Assembly (NCBI RefSeq): GCF_028550395.1
Contig: NZ_JAQQKW010000010.1
Location: 62,001 to 126,000 of the forward strand
Direction of reading: 5' to 3'
Origin: Asticcacaulis currens
GTDB taxonomy: Bacteria > Pseudomonadota > Alphaproteobacteria > Caulobacterales > Caulobacteraceae
Length of the DNA: 64,000 nt
Shown in pieces: positions 37,169-45,425 of the stretch. The translations under genes were made by a program, and so were the position numbers. How positions within the stretch are numbered: the first letter of the stretch is position 1; each line of letters starts with the position of its first letter. Below the pieces are notes generated by a model. The model was given only the letters and a program-made list of their open reading frames with translations. It was not told where the DNA came from and did not search any database.

Positions 37169-39345
37169 GCCTTTTTCGCCAAAGCCTCCGGCGTCAGCGG
37201 CAGCTTGCGCACGCGCACACCCGTCGCTGCAAAGATGGCGTTGCACACAGCCGGAATGACCGGCGGCAGGGCCGGCTCGCCCAGCCCGGTCGGCGGGTTG
37301 TCGCTGAGGACAAAGTGCGTGTCGATGTGCGGCGCTTCGGACATGCGCATCAGCGGCACCTCGTGGAAATTGCCCTGCACCGCGCGCCCCTTGTCGAAGG
37401 TGATGGCCTGACGCAGTTCGCCAATACCGTCGATGACCGAGCCTTCGACCTGATTGATCGCGCCTGCCGGGTTGATGATCTGCGACCCGACATCGCCGAC
37501 CACCCACACCTTGAGGACGCGCCACGTGCCGTCCGGGCTCACCCGCACCTTGGCCACCTCGGCAAAATAGCCGCGATGGCTGAAATAGGTGGCCAGGCCA
37601 AAGCCTTCACCCGCCGCCGGTTTGCGCCTGTCCCACCCCGACCGCGTCCTCAGCGTATCCAGTATCACTTTCAGCCGTTTCAGATCGTAGTCCGGGCCAC
37701 GACCCTCAGCCGCAGGACCCTTACCGGCCGTTTCAATCAGGTGCAGGCGGAAGTCGAACGGGTCCTTGCCCGCCGCGTGCGCCACCTCATCGAGGAAACA
37801 TTCGTGCACATAGGCCAGAGAATTGGACGACGGCGCGCGCAAATAGCCTGTGGGGACAAGCGTCTCGATCAGCGATTGCTCCAGCCGGTAGTTGGGCACG
37901 GTGATCTGTGCAAAACCGTCCGGGGTTATGCCAGCCCCCTGCGCAGTCTTGCCGCCGCGCGCAAAGGTCACGCCGTGCGCCTGATAGGCGCTGAGGCCGC
38001 CCGCACCATCCAGACCGGCGCGCAGACGGTGATAATTGCCGGGCCGGAAGTAGTCGTAGGCGATGTCGTCTTCGCGCGTCCACAACAGCTTGACCGGCAC
38101 CCCGGCCTTTTGCGCCACCGCCGCCGCTTCGACCATATAGTCGTTTTCCAGCCGCCGCCCGAAGCCGCCGCCGCCCCGCACCATGTGCACCGTGACCTTC
38201 TCTTCCGGCACGCCCAGGGTCTGAGCCACCAGTCGCCGGCCCCCGCCGGGCGACTGGGTCGGGGCCCAGATTTCGATGCCGTCCGCCGTTACTCTCGCCG
38301 TACAGTTCTGCGGTTCCAGCGGCACGTGCGGGATGAAGGGCGTCTCATAGACAGCCTCGACGGTTTTGGCCGCCGCCGCCAGCGCCGTCCGGACATCGCC
38401 CTTGTCACGGATGGGCTCGCCGCTGCCGGTCAGCAGGGTTTCTGCCTGCGCCGCATAGGTCGCCGTATCGTGCGGCACACCGATGGCCTCGTCCCAGACG
38501 ATATCAAGCTGGTCGCGCGCCGATTTGGCGTACCACCATTGATCGGCGACGATGGCGACACAGTCCTGAATCCCGTGGAAATCCCCCTTACCCTCCAGCG
38601 TGAAGACCTGCGCCACCCCGGGCAGCTTGCGGATGTCATCGAGATTGGCGGATTTGAGCTTCGCGCCATAGACCGGCGGCTTGGCCAGTATGGCGTACTT
38701 CATCCCCGGCACCACCGTGTCGATGCCGAAGATGGGCGCGCCCCTGACGATCTTCGGGCTATCGACGCCACCCTTGAACTGCCCGATCAGGGTGAAGGTT
38801 TTGGGGTCTTTCAGCGCGACGGTCTTGAGGTCCGGAACGGGGACCTTCGCGGCCGCCGTCGCCAGCGTCCCGTAGCTCAGCTTTTTGCCGCTGGCCTTGT
38901 GCACGACCGTGCCTTTCACGGCGCTCAGCTCCGCCACCGGCACCTTCAGCGCCTCGGCCCCGGCCTGAAGAAACATGGCGCGCGCGGCCGCCCCGGCCCG
39001 GCGCATGGTCTCGTAATTCATCGGCGTGGTCAGCGAGCCCCCCGCGAATTGCGGGCCATAGGTTTTTTCATCGACCGGTGCGGTTTCGACGCGCACCTGC
39101 GCCCAATCGACGTCCATCTCTTCGGCGATGATCATGGGCAGCATGGTCTTGACGCCCTGTCCCACCTCCGGGTTCTTGGCGCGGATGGTGACGGTCCCGT
39201 CAGGGGCGACGGCGACGTAGTCGGTCAGGCGCGCGGCGGCCGACTGCGCTTCGGACGGCGAGGCCCCGAAGCCCATGACAAACCCCCCGCCCGCCAACAC
39301 AGCCGCAGAGACAAACAGGCGGCGCGAAATCTTCACATCGTCCAT
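37165..39345 (-). CDS. Aldehyde/isoquinoline oxidoreductase-like molybdenum hydroxylase, large subunit
   Basis: A 726-aa exported enzyme with a twin-arginine signal (ISRRLFVSAAVLAGG, then a cut near SEAQ). It follows the IorB-type layout of the xanthine oxidase superfamily: NPEVGQGVKTMLPMIIAEE, GGSLTTPMNYETMRRAGAA, VRGGGGFGRRLENDY and WTREDDIAYDYFRPG, regions that hold the molybdopterin. The enzyme hydroxylates aldehydes or N-heterocycles; the exact substrate is unknown. It starts 2 bp after the 2Fe-2S subunit gene, with which it must form a complex. Confidence 0.9.
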   Translation of the reverse strand: MDDVKISRRLFVSAAVLAGGGFVMGFGASPSEAQSAAARLTDYVAVAPDGTVTIRAKNPEVGQGVKTMLPMIIAEEMDVDWAQVRVETAPVDEKTYGPQFAGGSLTTPMNYETMRRAGAAARAMFLQAGAEALKVPVAELSAVKGTVVHKASGKKLSYGTLATAAAKVPVPDLKTVALKDPKTFTLIGQFKGGVDSPKIVRGAPIFGIDTVVPGMKYAILAKPPVYGAKLKSANLDDIRKLPGVAQVFTLEGKGDFHGIQDCVAIVADQWWYAKSARDQLDIVWDEAIGVPHDTATYAAQAETLLTGSGEPIRDKGDVRTALAAAAKTVEAVYETPFIPHVPLEPQNCTARVTADGIEIWAPTQSPGGGRRLVAQTLGVPEEKVTVHMVRGGGGFGRRLENDYMVEAAAVAQKAGVPVKLLWTREDDIAYDYFRPGNYHRLRAGLDGAGGLSAYQAHGVTFARGGKTAQGAGITPDGFAQITVPNYRLEQSLIETLVPTGYLRAPSSNSLAYVHECFLDEVAHAAGKDPFDFRLHLIETAGKGPAAEGRGPDYDLKRLKVILDTLRTRSGWDRRKPAAGEGFGLATYFSHRGYFAEVAKVRVSPDGTWRVLKVWVVGDVGSQIINPAGAINQVEGSVIDGIGELRQAITFDKGRAVQGNFHEVPLMRMSEAPHIDTHFVLSDNPPTGLGEPALPPVIPAVCNAIFAATGVRVRKLPLTPEALAKKA

Positions 39346-39347
39346 GC

Positions 39348-39824
39348 TCAGGCCTCCCGCGTATCGGCCAGCGCCACACCGGCGGCCTTTTTGATCGCCG
39401 CGCGGATGCGGGTATAGGTGGCGCAACGGCACAGATTGCCGTCCATGGCCACGTCGATATCGGCATCGGTGGGCTTCGGCGTTTCTTTCAGCAGGGCTGC
39501 GGCGGTCATGATCTGCCCGGCCTGACAATAGCCGCACTGCATGACATCGACCTCAAGCCAGGCCGCCTGAAGCGCCTTGCCTTCCTTGGTCTGGCCAATG
39601 CCCTCGATGGTGGTCACCGCCTCGCCTTCGACGGCGCCGACCGGCGTGATACAGGCGCGCACCGGCGTGCCATCGACGTGGACCGTGCACGCCCCGCACT
39701 GGGCAATACCGCAGCCGAACTTGGTGCCGACCAGCCCGAACGTGTCGCGCAGCGCCCACAGGAGCGGCATATCCTCGGGCACGTCCTGATCGTAGGCCTT
39801 ACCATTGATGGTGAATTTCAACAC
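39348..39824 (-). CDS. 2Fe-2S small subunit of molybdenum hydroxylase
   Basis: A 158-aa electron-transfer subunit with the two cluster motifs of the family: plant-type [15 protein letters not shown] with the further Cys in VRACITPVG, and the helical-domain pair [10 protein letters not shown] ... [12 protein letters not shown]. It passes electrons out of the Mo subunit encoded immediately downstream. It has no signal peptide of its own, so export on the twin-arginine partner is expected. Confidence 0.93.
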   Translation of the reverse strand: MLKFTINGKAYDQDVPEDMPLLWALRDTFGLVGTKFGCGIAQCGACTVHVDGTPVRACITPVGAVEGEAVTTIEGIGQTKEGKALQAAWLEVDVMQCGYCQAGQIMTAAALLKETPKPTDADIDVAMDGNLCRCATYTRIRAAIKKAAGVALADTREA

Positions 39825-39896
39825 AGCCTCCCCTGATATCTCTTTGTTATCCGGCCAGCTTAGCGGATTTGGTCCGCCCGCAAAGTGACATTTGCT

Positions 39897-40481
39897 TTAT
39901 CCAAACCGTCCGCGCGCCCGCTCCAGATCGTCCGGGGTGTCGATGTCAGATAACGCGTCACATGAAGCCTCTATGCTTACGGTTTGAACGGCGGCTGAGA
40001 TCAGTATCCGTCGCGCCCCTGCATCGCCGCTGAGGGCGCGCAGGGCCCCGATATGGTTTGCAGAGAAGGCCACAGGCGGCCCTTTCGCCTCACCGACGGT
40101 ACTGACGGCAATGGTGATACCTTCACCGAGCGCGCTCACCAGAGCCGAGATGTGCGTCAGGGGCACAAAGGGCATATCGGCGAGACAGACCACCACCCCG
40201 GCGGCCCCGCCCACCTGACGCGCCGCCAGCGCCAGATTGTCGCCCATGCCTGCCAGCGGTAGCGGAGTCAGAGTCTCAAACCCAAGCCCGGTCAGGGTGT
40301 TCCGCAGCTCATCCGACACGACAACGGCCAGTTTCTGCCGCCAATTCAGGGCGCAAAGGCGCTCCGCCATATGCACACCCAGCGGCCGGCCGTCGAGATC
40401 GGCCATCAGCTTGTCTTCATCGCCAAAGCGCCGGGAATGGCCGGCAGCCAGCAGGATCAGAGCCATGTCTTCGCTGTTCAT
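39897..40481 (-). CDS. Molybdenum cofactor cytidylyltransferase-like (MocA/MobA-like) protein
   Basis: A 194-aa NTP-transferase with the signature LLAAGHSRRFGDEDKL and the VVCLADMPFV metal/nucleotide motif. Relatives attach CMP to molybdopterin, the form used by xanthine-oxidase-type enzymes. Its position 72 bp upstream of the 2Fe-2S subunit, in the same direction, fits a private cofactor-supply gene for the Mo operon. MobA (GMP) activity cannot be excluded from sequence alone. Confidence 0.85.
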   Translation of the reverse strand: MNSEDMALILLAAGHSRRFGDEDKLMADLDGRPLGVHMAERLCALNWRQKLAVVVSDELRNTLTGLGFETLTPLPLAGMGDNLALAARQVGGAAGVVVCLADMPFVPLTHISALVSALGEGITIAVSTVGEAKGPPVAFSANHIGALRALSGDAGARRILISAAVQTVSIEASCDALSDIDTPDDLERARGRFG

Positions 40482-40561
40482 CGGCTCAGCTTGCCGGACG
40501 TGTGCTTTTTCTCAAACTCATAATTTCTTTCGCAGCGTCACCCGGCTATAGGGAGCGCGTC

Positions 40562-41779
40562 ATGTTGAAGCTGCCCCCCAGGGACATCCCGCCCTTTCCC
40601 GAATTTGTCGCCATTATCGCCGCCTGCATGGCCGCGACGGCGCTGAGCGTGGACACCATGCTGCCCGCCCTGCCGCACATGGCGGCGGATTTCGGCATCG
40701 ACAATGCCAACCGTATGCAGTTGATCATCTCGGTCTTCTTCATGGGGATGGGCATAGGTCAGTTTCTGTGCGGCACCCTGTCGGACTGGCTGGGACGCCG
40801 CCGTGTGCTGCTGGGCGGCCTGATCGTCTATGTGCTTCTGTCGCTGACCGTGTCGCTGGTCACCGATCTGGAACACATGATCCTGCTGCGTTTCTTTCAG
40901 GGCATAGCCGCGGCCTCGGCCAATGTCATTCCGCGGTCGGCCATCCGCGACCTCTATTCCGGCGCGCGCATGGCCAAGGTGCTCTCGACCTCGCACGTCA
41001 TCTTCATGGCCGTGCCGATCATGGCCCCCAGCCTCGGTCAGCTGATCATGCTGGGCTTTCCGTGGCGCGGCATCTTCTTTGCCCTGACCATTGCCGGTCT
41101 GCTGGTCTTTGTGTGGGTGGGCCTGCGCCTGCCGGAAACCCTGCCGGTGGAACAGCGCTTCGCCCCGTCTCCCGGCAAGTTCCTCCGCGTGGCGCGCTAT
41201 ATCGCCTCTGAGCCCACCTCGCTTGGCTATGGGCTGGCGGTGATGGTGATGACGTCGATGATCCTGTGCTATCTGTCGATGATGCCGCAGATTTTCGAAG
41301 AGGTGTTTCATCAGCCGGGCTATCTGGGGCTGGTCTTCGCCCTGTGCGCCGGCGCCATGGCGGTCGGGGCCTTCACCAATATCCGGCTGGTCGAGCGACT
41401 GGGGACGCGCGTCATGTCGCACCGCTCGCTGACCGCCCTGATCATCCTGTCGGCCATCCACGTGGTGTGGGCGCTGTTGGGCTATGAGACCCTGATCAGT
41501 TTCACGCTTCTGCAAGGCCTGACCATGATGTGCATGGCCATGTGCACCTCCAACTTCACAGCGATTGCCATGGAAAAGGTCGGCCACGTCGCGGGTACGG
41601 CGGCCTCGCTTCAGGGGGTGCTGTCGATGGTCGGCGGCGGTCTGATCGGGGCGTGGATCGGTCAGTTCTGGTCCGGCGGCGTGTGGCTTCTGCCGCTGGC
41701 CGCCATGGGGCTGGGCCTGACAGCCATCAGCATCATTCTGGTGGTCGAAAAGGGTCGGCTATACCGCAACCCGGTCTAG
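40562..41779 (+). CDS. MFS multidrug exporter, Bcr/CflA-like
   Basis: A 405-aa, 12-TM major-facilitator protein. TM1 carries the Bcr/CflA motif ALSVDTMLPALPHMAADFG; loop 2-3 has GTLSDWLGRRRVLLGG; TM4-5 shows RFFQGIAAASANVIPRSAIRD. Drug/H+ antiport is the usual role. ATG 40562 has GGGAG upstream; an upstream 20-codon extension is rejected. It is divergent from the MocA-like gene and convergent with maiA. Confidence 0.87.
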   Translation: MLKLPPRDIPPFPEFVAIIAACMAATALSVDTMLPALPHMAADFGIDNANRMQLIISVFFMGMGIGQFLCGTLSDWLGRRRVLLGGLIVYVLLSLTVSLVTDLEHMILLRFFQGIAAASANVIPRSAIRDLYSGARMAKVLSTSHVIFMAVPIMAPSLGQLIMLGFPWRGIFFALTIAGLLVFVWVGLRLPETLPVEQRFAPSPGKFLRVARYIASEPTSLGYGLAVMVMTSMILCYLSMMPQIFEEVFHQPGYLGLVFALCAGAMAVGAFTNIRLVERLGTRVMSHRSLTALIILSAIHVVWALLGYETLISFTLLQGLTMMCMAMCTSNFTAIAMEKVGHVAGTAASLQGVLSMVGGGLIGAWIGQFWSGGVWLLPLAAMGLGLTAISIILVVEKGRLYRNPV

Positions 41780-41792
41780 GGTCCAAACCCAA

Positions 41793-42422
41793 TCACTCGG
41801 CGTCGGGTTGCCGTTCAGGTCGCGTGGCCTCAAAGGCCGGATGGCGGAGGCAGGCGGCTTCGATCTCTGTCAGACGCGGCCAGCGCAGTTCGACGCCGAA
41901 GCGGCGGGCATTGGCCATCTGCGGCACCAGAAAAATATCGGCCAGAGTCACCTCAGTTCCAAAGCAAAAAGGTCCGGCCTGTCCGTCCAGCAGGGCTTCG
42001 CAGGCATCAAAGCCCGTGGCTATCGTTTCCTGCGCCCACGCCCTGACGCCCGCCTCGTCCTGCCCCAGCGCCTTCAGTCGGTTGAGCACACGCAGGTTCT
42101 GCAACGGGTGGATTTCGCAGGCAATGGCGTAGGCAAAGGCGCGGATGCGCGCCCGCGCCAGCGCCGTGCCCGGCAGCAGGGGCGATTGCGGATAGACCTC
42201 ATCCAGATATTCGCAGATAGCCAGAGACTGGGTCAGCACCGCCCCGTCCTCCACCTCCAGCGCCGGAACCAGCCCCTGCGGATTGACTTTCAGATAGGTG
42301 GGCGCGCGCTGGTCGCCATGGCGCAGATGGACAAACACCTGATCGTAGTCGAGGCCTTTCAGCGCCAGAGCGATACGCACACGCCAGGCGGCGGAGGAGC
42401 GGAAATAGCCATGCAGTTTCAT
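41793..42422 (-). CDS. maiA: Maleylacetoacetate isomerase (zeta-class GST)
   Basis: A 209-aa glutathione-dependent isomerase that converts maleylacetoacetate to fumarylacetoacetate in tyrosine breakdown. The zeta-class signature SSAAWRVRIAL is present, with NPQGLVPALE and the downstream QSLAICEYLDE. It completes the pathway whose other genes (hppD, hmgA, fahA) lie 5.6 kb away. It overlaps the Crp-like regulator gene by 4 bp (ATGA), so the two are cotranscribed. Confidence 0.93.
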   Translation of the reverse strand: MKLHGYFRSSAAWRVRIALALKGLDYDQVFVHLRHGDQRAPTYLKVNPQGLVPALEVEDGAVLTQSLAICEYLDEVYPQSPLLPGTALARARIRAFAYAIACEIHPLQNLRVLNRLKALGQDEAGVRAWAQETIATGFDACEALLDGQAGPFCFGTEVTLADIFLVPQMANARRFGVELRWPRLTEIEAACLRHPAFEATRPERQPDAE

Positions 42423-43171
42423 TTGGCGGTGATCTCACTGTCTTCGGCGGCGGGATAGACACCCGCCAGCACCTCGTCGAAATGGGCCCGCACCTGCGCC
42501 CCGCAACCACAGGCGCGTTGCCGGAGCCCCGCCGGATCGCGGATTTCGACCCGCCCGCGCACCGTGGCCAGCAGACCGTCGCGCTGCATCACGCCCATGA
42601 CGCGGCTGACATAGGCCCGTCCGACGCCGAGCATAGACGACAACTGATCCTGCGTCAGCGGAATTGTCGCGCTTTCGGTGCGGTCGAGCGCCAGACTGAG
42701 CCAGCGCGCCGCGCGCTGTTCGATCGTGTGGGTGGCATTACAGGCCACCGACTGAAACACCTGCGCCAGCAGACAGTCGGAATAGCGGGCAAAGAAGTAG
42801 CGCAGGGTGAGGGACTCGCTTTTCAGCGCCTCCAGAGCCTGAAGATCAATGCGCAGCAGCTTGCCCGGAAACTGCACTTCGGCGCAGGAAAAGGCGGGCA
42901 GCCGTCCCTGACTGACGATGCCGCCGACCGCGCCTTCGCGCCCGACCAGCGCCGTTTCGACCCCGCGCCCGTCATCAAGCAGCACCCGGAACCCGACCAG
43001 TGTGCTGCCCAGCGGAAACCAGGCGTGGCGCACCACGTCCCCGGCATTGAACAGGACCATGCCGCGCGGCGCGGTGATCGTCTCCATGCGCGCCTGAAGC
43101 CGCATCCGGTCGGCCGGGCGCAGCGCCATCAGCAAATTGCTGCTCAGAAGTTCGGGGTGGAGCGTGTCCAT
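42419..43171 (-). CDS. Crp/Fnr-family regulator cotranscribed with maiA
   Basis: A 250-aa regulator with an N-terminal cyclic-nucleotide-binding-like beta-barrel (LRPADRMRLQARMETI ... GREGAVGGIVSQGRL), a dimer helix and a C-terminal helix-turn-helix (TQDQLSSMLGVGRAYVSRVMGVMQ). The classic cAMP-binding FGE-x-R-S/T motif is not intact, so the signal may not be cAMP. The C-terminal CGCG motif is also unusual. ATG 43171 is the start that matches the domain. A 20 bp Crp-type palindrome lies 25 bp upstream. Confidence 0.85.
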   Translation of the reverse strand: MDTLHPELLSSNLLMALRPADRMRLQARMETITAPRGMVLFNAGDVVRHAWFPLGSTLVGFRVLLDDGRGVETALVGREGAVGGIVSQGRLPAFSCAEVQFPGKLLRIDLQALEALKSESLTLRYFFARYSDCLLAQVFQSVACNATHTIEQRAARWLSLALDRTESATIPLTQDQLSSMLGVGRAYVSRVMGVMQRDGLLATVRGRVEIRDPAGLRQRACGCGAQVRAHFDEVLAGVYPAAEDSEITAK

Positions 43172-43195
43172 CGGGGCCTCATTACCTTTACCCCT

Positions 43196-43215
43196 TATGT
43201 GTACGAGTGCACATA
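43196..43215. promoter_or_regulatory. Crp/Fnr-type palindrome upstream of the regulator gene
   Basis: TATGTG (43196-43201), 8 nt spacer, CACATA (43210-43215): a perfect 6+6 inverted repeat with the spacing typical for Crp/Fnr dimers. It lies 25 bp upstream of the regulator start and about 80 bp before the divergent receiver gene, so it could control both. Confidence 0.55.
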
Positions 43216-43295
43216 CAATGCCGCCATATCGGGCTAGGCACAGGGGCGCAAGGTTTCGATAAGCCTGCGCCTCCCCCCGAAAGGTCCGCTTGTTC

Positions 43296-43685
43296 ATGGC
43301 GTCCGACGCCCCTGTCATCCTTCTGGCCGAACCGCACGCCCCCAGCGCCGATCTCATCGTGACGCTGCTCGACGATCTGGGGCTGAAGACCGAGGTGGTG
43401 ACCAGCGGGCAGGCCCTGCTGGAATCCCTGTTGTCGGGCCGGGGGCCGGTGGTCCTGCTCAATATCGACCTGCCAGATATGGACGGTGTACGGGCGACGC
43501 GACAGATCCGCGATCTGGAACGCCGCCGCCTGATCCCGCCCGTGGTTGTCATCGGCCTGACGCCGCAGGGCCTGATCGACGAGCGTCAGCTTTGCCTCGA
43601 CGCCGGCATGGACGGCAACCTGTCAAAGCCCGTCAGCATCGGCCGCCTCAGCGCCGCCCTTTCGCCCTATCCCCTGCCCAACTGA
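43296..43685 (+). CDS. Stand-alone receiver-like protein lacking the phosphoacceptor Asp
   Basis: A 129-aa CheY-like protein. The beta-3 motif reads VVLLNIDLPDMDG: aligned to the usual LMDIxMPxMDG, the phosphorylated Asp is Asn56. The first acidic pair is also changed (LLAEPH instead of VDD). The conserved Thr (IGLTPQG) and Lys (GNLSKPVS) remain. It is probably a pseudo-receiver that works without phosphorylation, or one using Asp58. ATG 43296 follows AAGG; a TTG two codons earlier is possible. It is divergent from the Crp-like gene. Confidence 0.82.
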   Translation: MASDAPVILLAEPHAPSADLIVTLLDDLGLKTEVVTSGQALLESLLSGRGPVVLLNIDLPDMDGVRATRQIRDLERRRLIPPVVVIGLTPQGLIDERQLCLDAGMDGNLSKPVSIGRLSAALSPYPLPN

Positions 43686-43728
43686 GCGGTACCCCGCGCA
43701 CAGGAAAAAAATTTGTGCGGACGCGCTG

Positions 43729-43740
43729 GAAACCGGTGTC
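43729..43740. promoter_or_regulatory. Candidate LacI-family operator before the pectate lyase gene
   Basis: GAAACCGGTGTC is an imperfect palindrome around CCGG (GAnACCGGTnTC), the usual shape of LacI-type sugar operators. It is 66 bp upstream of the pectate lyase start. No LacI gene is in the window. Confidence 0.35.
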
Positions 43741-43805
43741 ATTACCGTATAAGCTGGGCAAAAGACCAAGAACATACGGAAACATTCGGGAAAGACGGGA
43801 CCTTC

Positions 43806-45413
43806 ATGCGCCCCCTTGTTAAATCGATTGCAGGCCTCGCGGGCCTGTGTCTGGCTCTGTGCAGCCCTCTCGCCGACGCCGCCCCTCAGCCGTCGGACAG
43901 CGCGATCAAAAAGACCATGCGCAAGGCCACGACGTTCATGGTCGAAACCGTTTCGACCAACGGCGGCTATGTGTGGTCCTATCTGCCGGACATGTCGCGC
44001 CGCTGGGGGGAGCTTGAGGCGCGCCCCAGCATGATCTGGGTGCAGCCGCCGGGCACGGCGACCATGGGCCAACTGTTCCTCGATGCCTACCATGCCACGG
44101 GCGATGAGTATTACTACACCGCCGCCGAAAAGGCCGCTGCCGCCCTGATCTTCGGTCAGCAGGACAATGGCGGCTGGCACTATTTCATCGACTTCGGCGG
44201 CGAGGCCTCGACGAAGCAGTGGTACGACACCATCGGCAAGAACGCCTGGCGCATGGAAGAGTTCCAGCACTACTGGGGCAATGCCACCTATGACGACGAC
44301 GGCACGGTGGAGGCGATGACCTTCATCCTGCGTCTCTACCTCGAAAAGCACGACCCGAAGTACAAACCCTCGCTCGAAAAGGCGATCGACTTCGTGCTCA
44401 AGAGCCAGTACCCCAATGGCGGCTGGCCGCAGCGGTATCCGCTGAAATACGAGTTTTCGCACCACGGTCAGCCGGACTACACGTCGTACATCACCTTCAA
44501 TGACGATGTGGCCGCCGGTAATGTCCACTTCCTGATCCTCTGCTATCAGGCGCTGGGCGAAACGCGCGTGCTCGATGCCATAAACCGCGGCATGAACATC
44601 TATATTCTGGCGCAAAACGGCGCGCCCCAGGCCGGCTGGTCGCTGCAATATACGCCCGATCTCAAGCCCGCCGGGGCGCGGACCTATGAGCCGAAATCCC
44701 TGTCGGCGCACACCACCGCCAGCGCCATCCGGCAGTTGATGGACTTCTATAAGCTCACCGGCGACAGCAAATATCTGGCGCCCATCCCGGCAGCGCTCGA
44801 CTGGCTCGACTCGGTGCGTTTGCCCGGCGAAAAGCCCCTCTATCCGTCCTTTGTCGAACTGGGCACCAACAAGGCGCTCTATACGCACCGCGAAGGCTCT
44901 AACGTTGTCAATGGCCACTACTATGCCGACTACACTCCGGAGCATACACTGCGCCACTACAGCTCGACGCGCTCGATCAATGTTGCCAAGCTGCGTCAGG
45001 ACTATGAAAAGCTGAAAGCCACCCCGCCGGAAGAGGCCTCCAAAGACTCGCCGCTGAAATACGGCGTGGCCAAGCCGCTGCCGCGTTATTTCCTGATCGA
45101 GGAACACAGTGATTCCGACCTCAACCACAGCCGCGTCGCCGAAACCGCCGATCAGCTGGTCAAGTCGCTGAACAAGGACGGCTGGTGGCCGACCGAGCTG
45201 AAATCGACCTCCAACCCGTATATCGGGGATGGTTCGCCGACGCCGGCCGAGGGCGATTACCGCTCGACGCACGTCGGCGACAAGACCGACACCTCGCCCT
45301 ACCTCGCCGATAAACCCGTCATCGGCATTTCGACCAGCGCCTATATCGACAATATGAAAGCGCTGATCGGGGCCCTGAACGCCAAAGACACTCACGAAAA
45401 CAAGACAAAATAA
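43806..45413 (+). CDS. Pectate lyase, family PL10-like, exported
   Basis: A 535-aa secreted enzyme that cleaves polygalacturonate by beta-elimination. A signal peptide (1-25, ending ADA) precedes a helical-toroid region (GQQDNGGWHYFIDFGG, WGNATYDDDGTVEAMTF) and the conserved PL10 stretch SQYPNGGWPQRYPLKYEF ... TFNDD. The C-terminal 120 residues may be a separate module. ATG 43806 starts the signal peptide. It is followed after 12 bp by an uronate-type transporter, forming a pectin-use pair. Confidence 0.88.
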   Translation: MRPLVKSIAGLAGLCLALCSPLADAAPQPSDSAIKKTMRKATTFMVETVSTNGGYVWSYLPDMSRRWGELEARPSMIWVQPPGTATMGQLFLDAYHATGDEYYYTAAEKAAAALIFGQQDNGGWHYFIDFGGEASTKQWYDTIGKNAWRMEEFQHYWGNATYDDDGTVEAMTFILRLYLEKHDPKYKPSLEKAIDFVLKSQYPNGGWPQRYPLKYEFSHHGQPDYTSYITFNDDVAAGNVHFLILCYQALGETRVLDAINRGMNIYILAQNGAPQAGWSLQYTPDLKPAGARTYEPKSLSAHTTASAIRQLMDFYKLTGDSKYLAPIPAALDWLDSVRLPGEKPLYPSFVELGTNKALYTHREGSNVVNGHYYADYTPEHTLRHYSSTRSINVAKLRQDYEKLKATPPEEASKDSPLKYGVAKPLPRYFLIEEHSDSDLNHSRVAETADQLVKSLNKDGWWPTELKSTSNPYIGDGSPTPAEGDYRSTHVGDKTDTSPYLADKPVIGISTSAYIDNMKALIGALNAKDTHENKTK

Positions 45414-45425
45414 AAGGAAACCGCC

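Noticed and set aside
37169-37525. Upstream extension of the XdhC-like frame
   Set aside because: It only reads through the molybdenum subunit gene; GTG 37168 with a coupled stop is the natural start.
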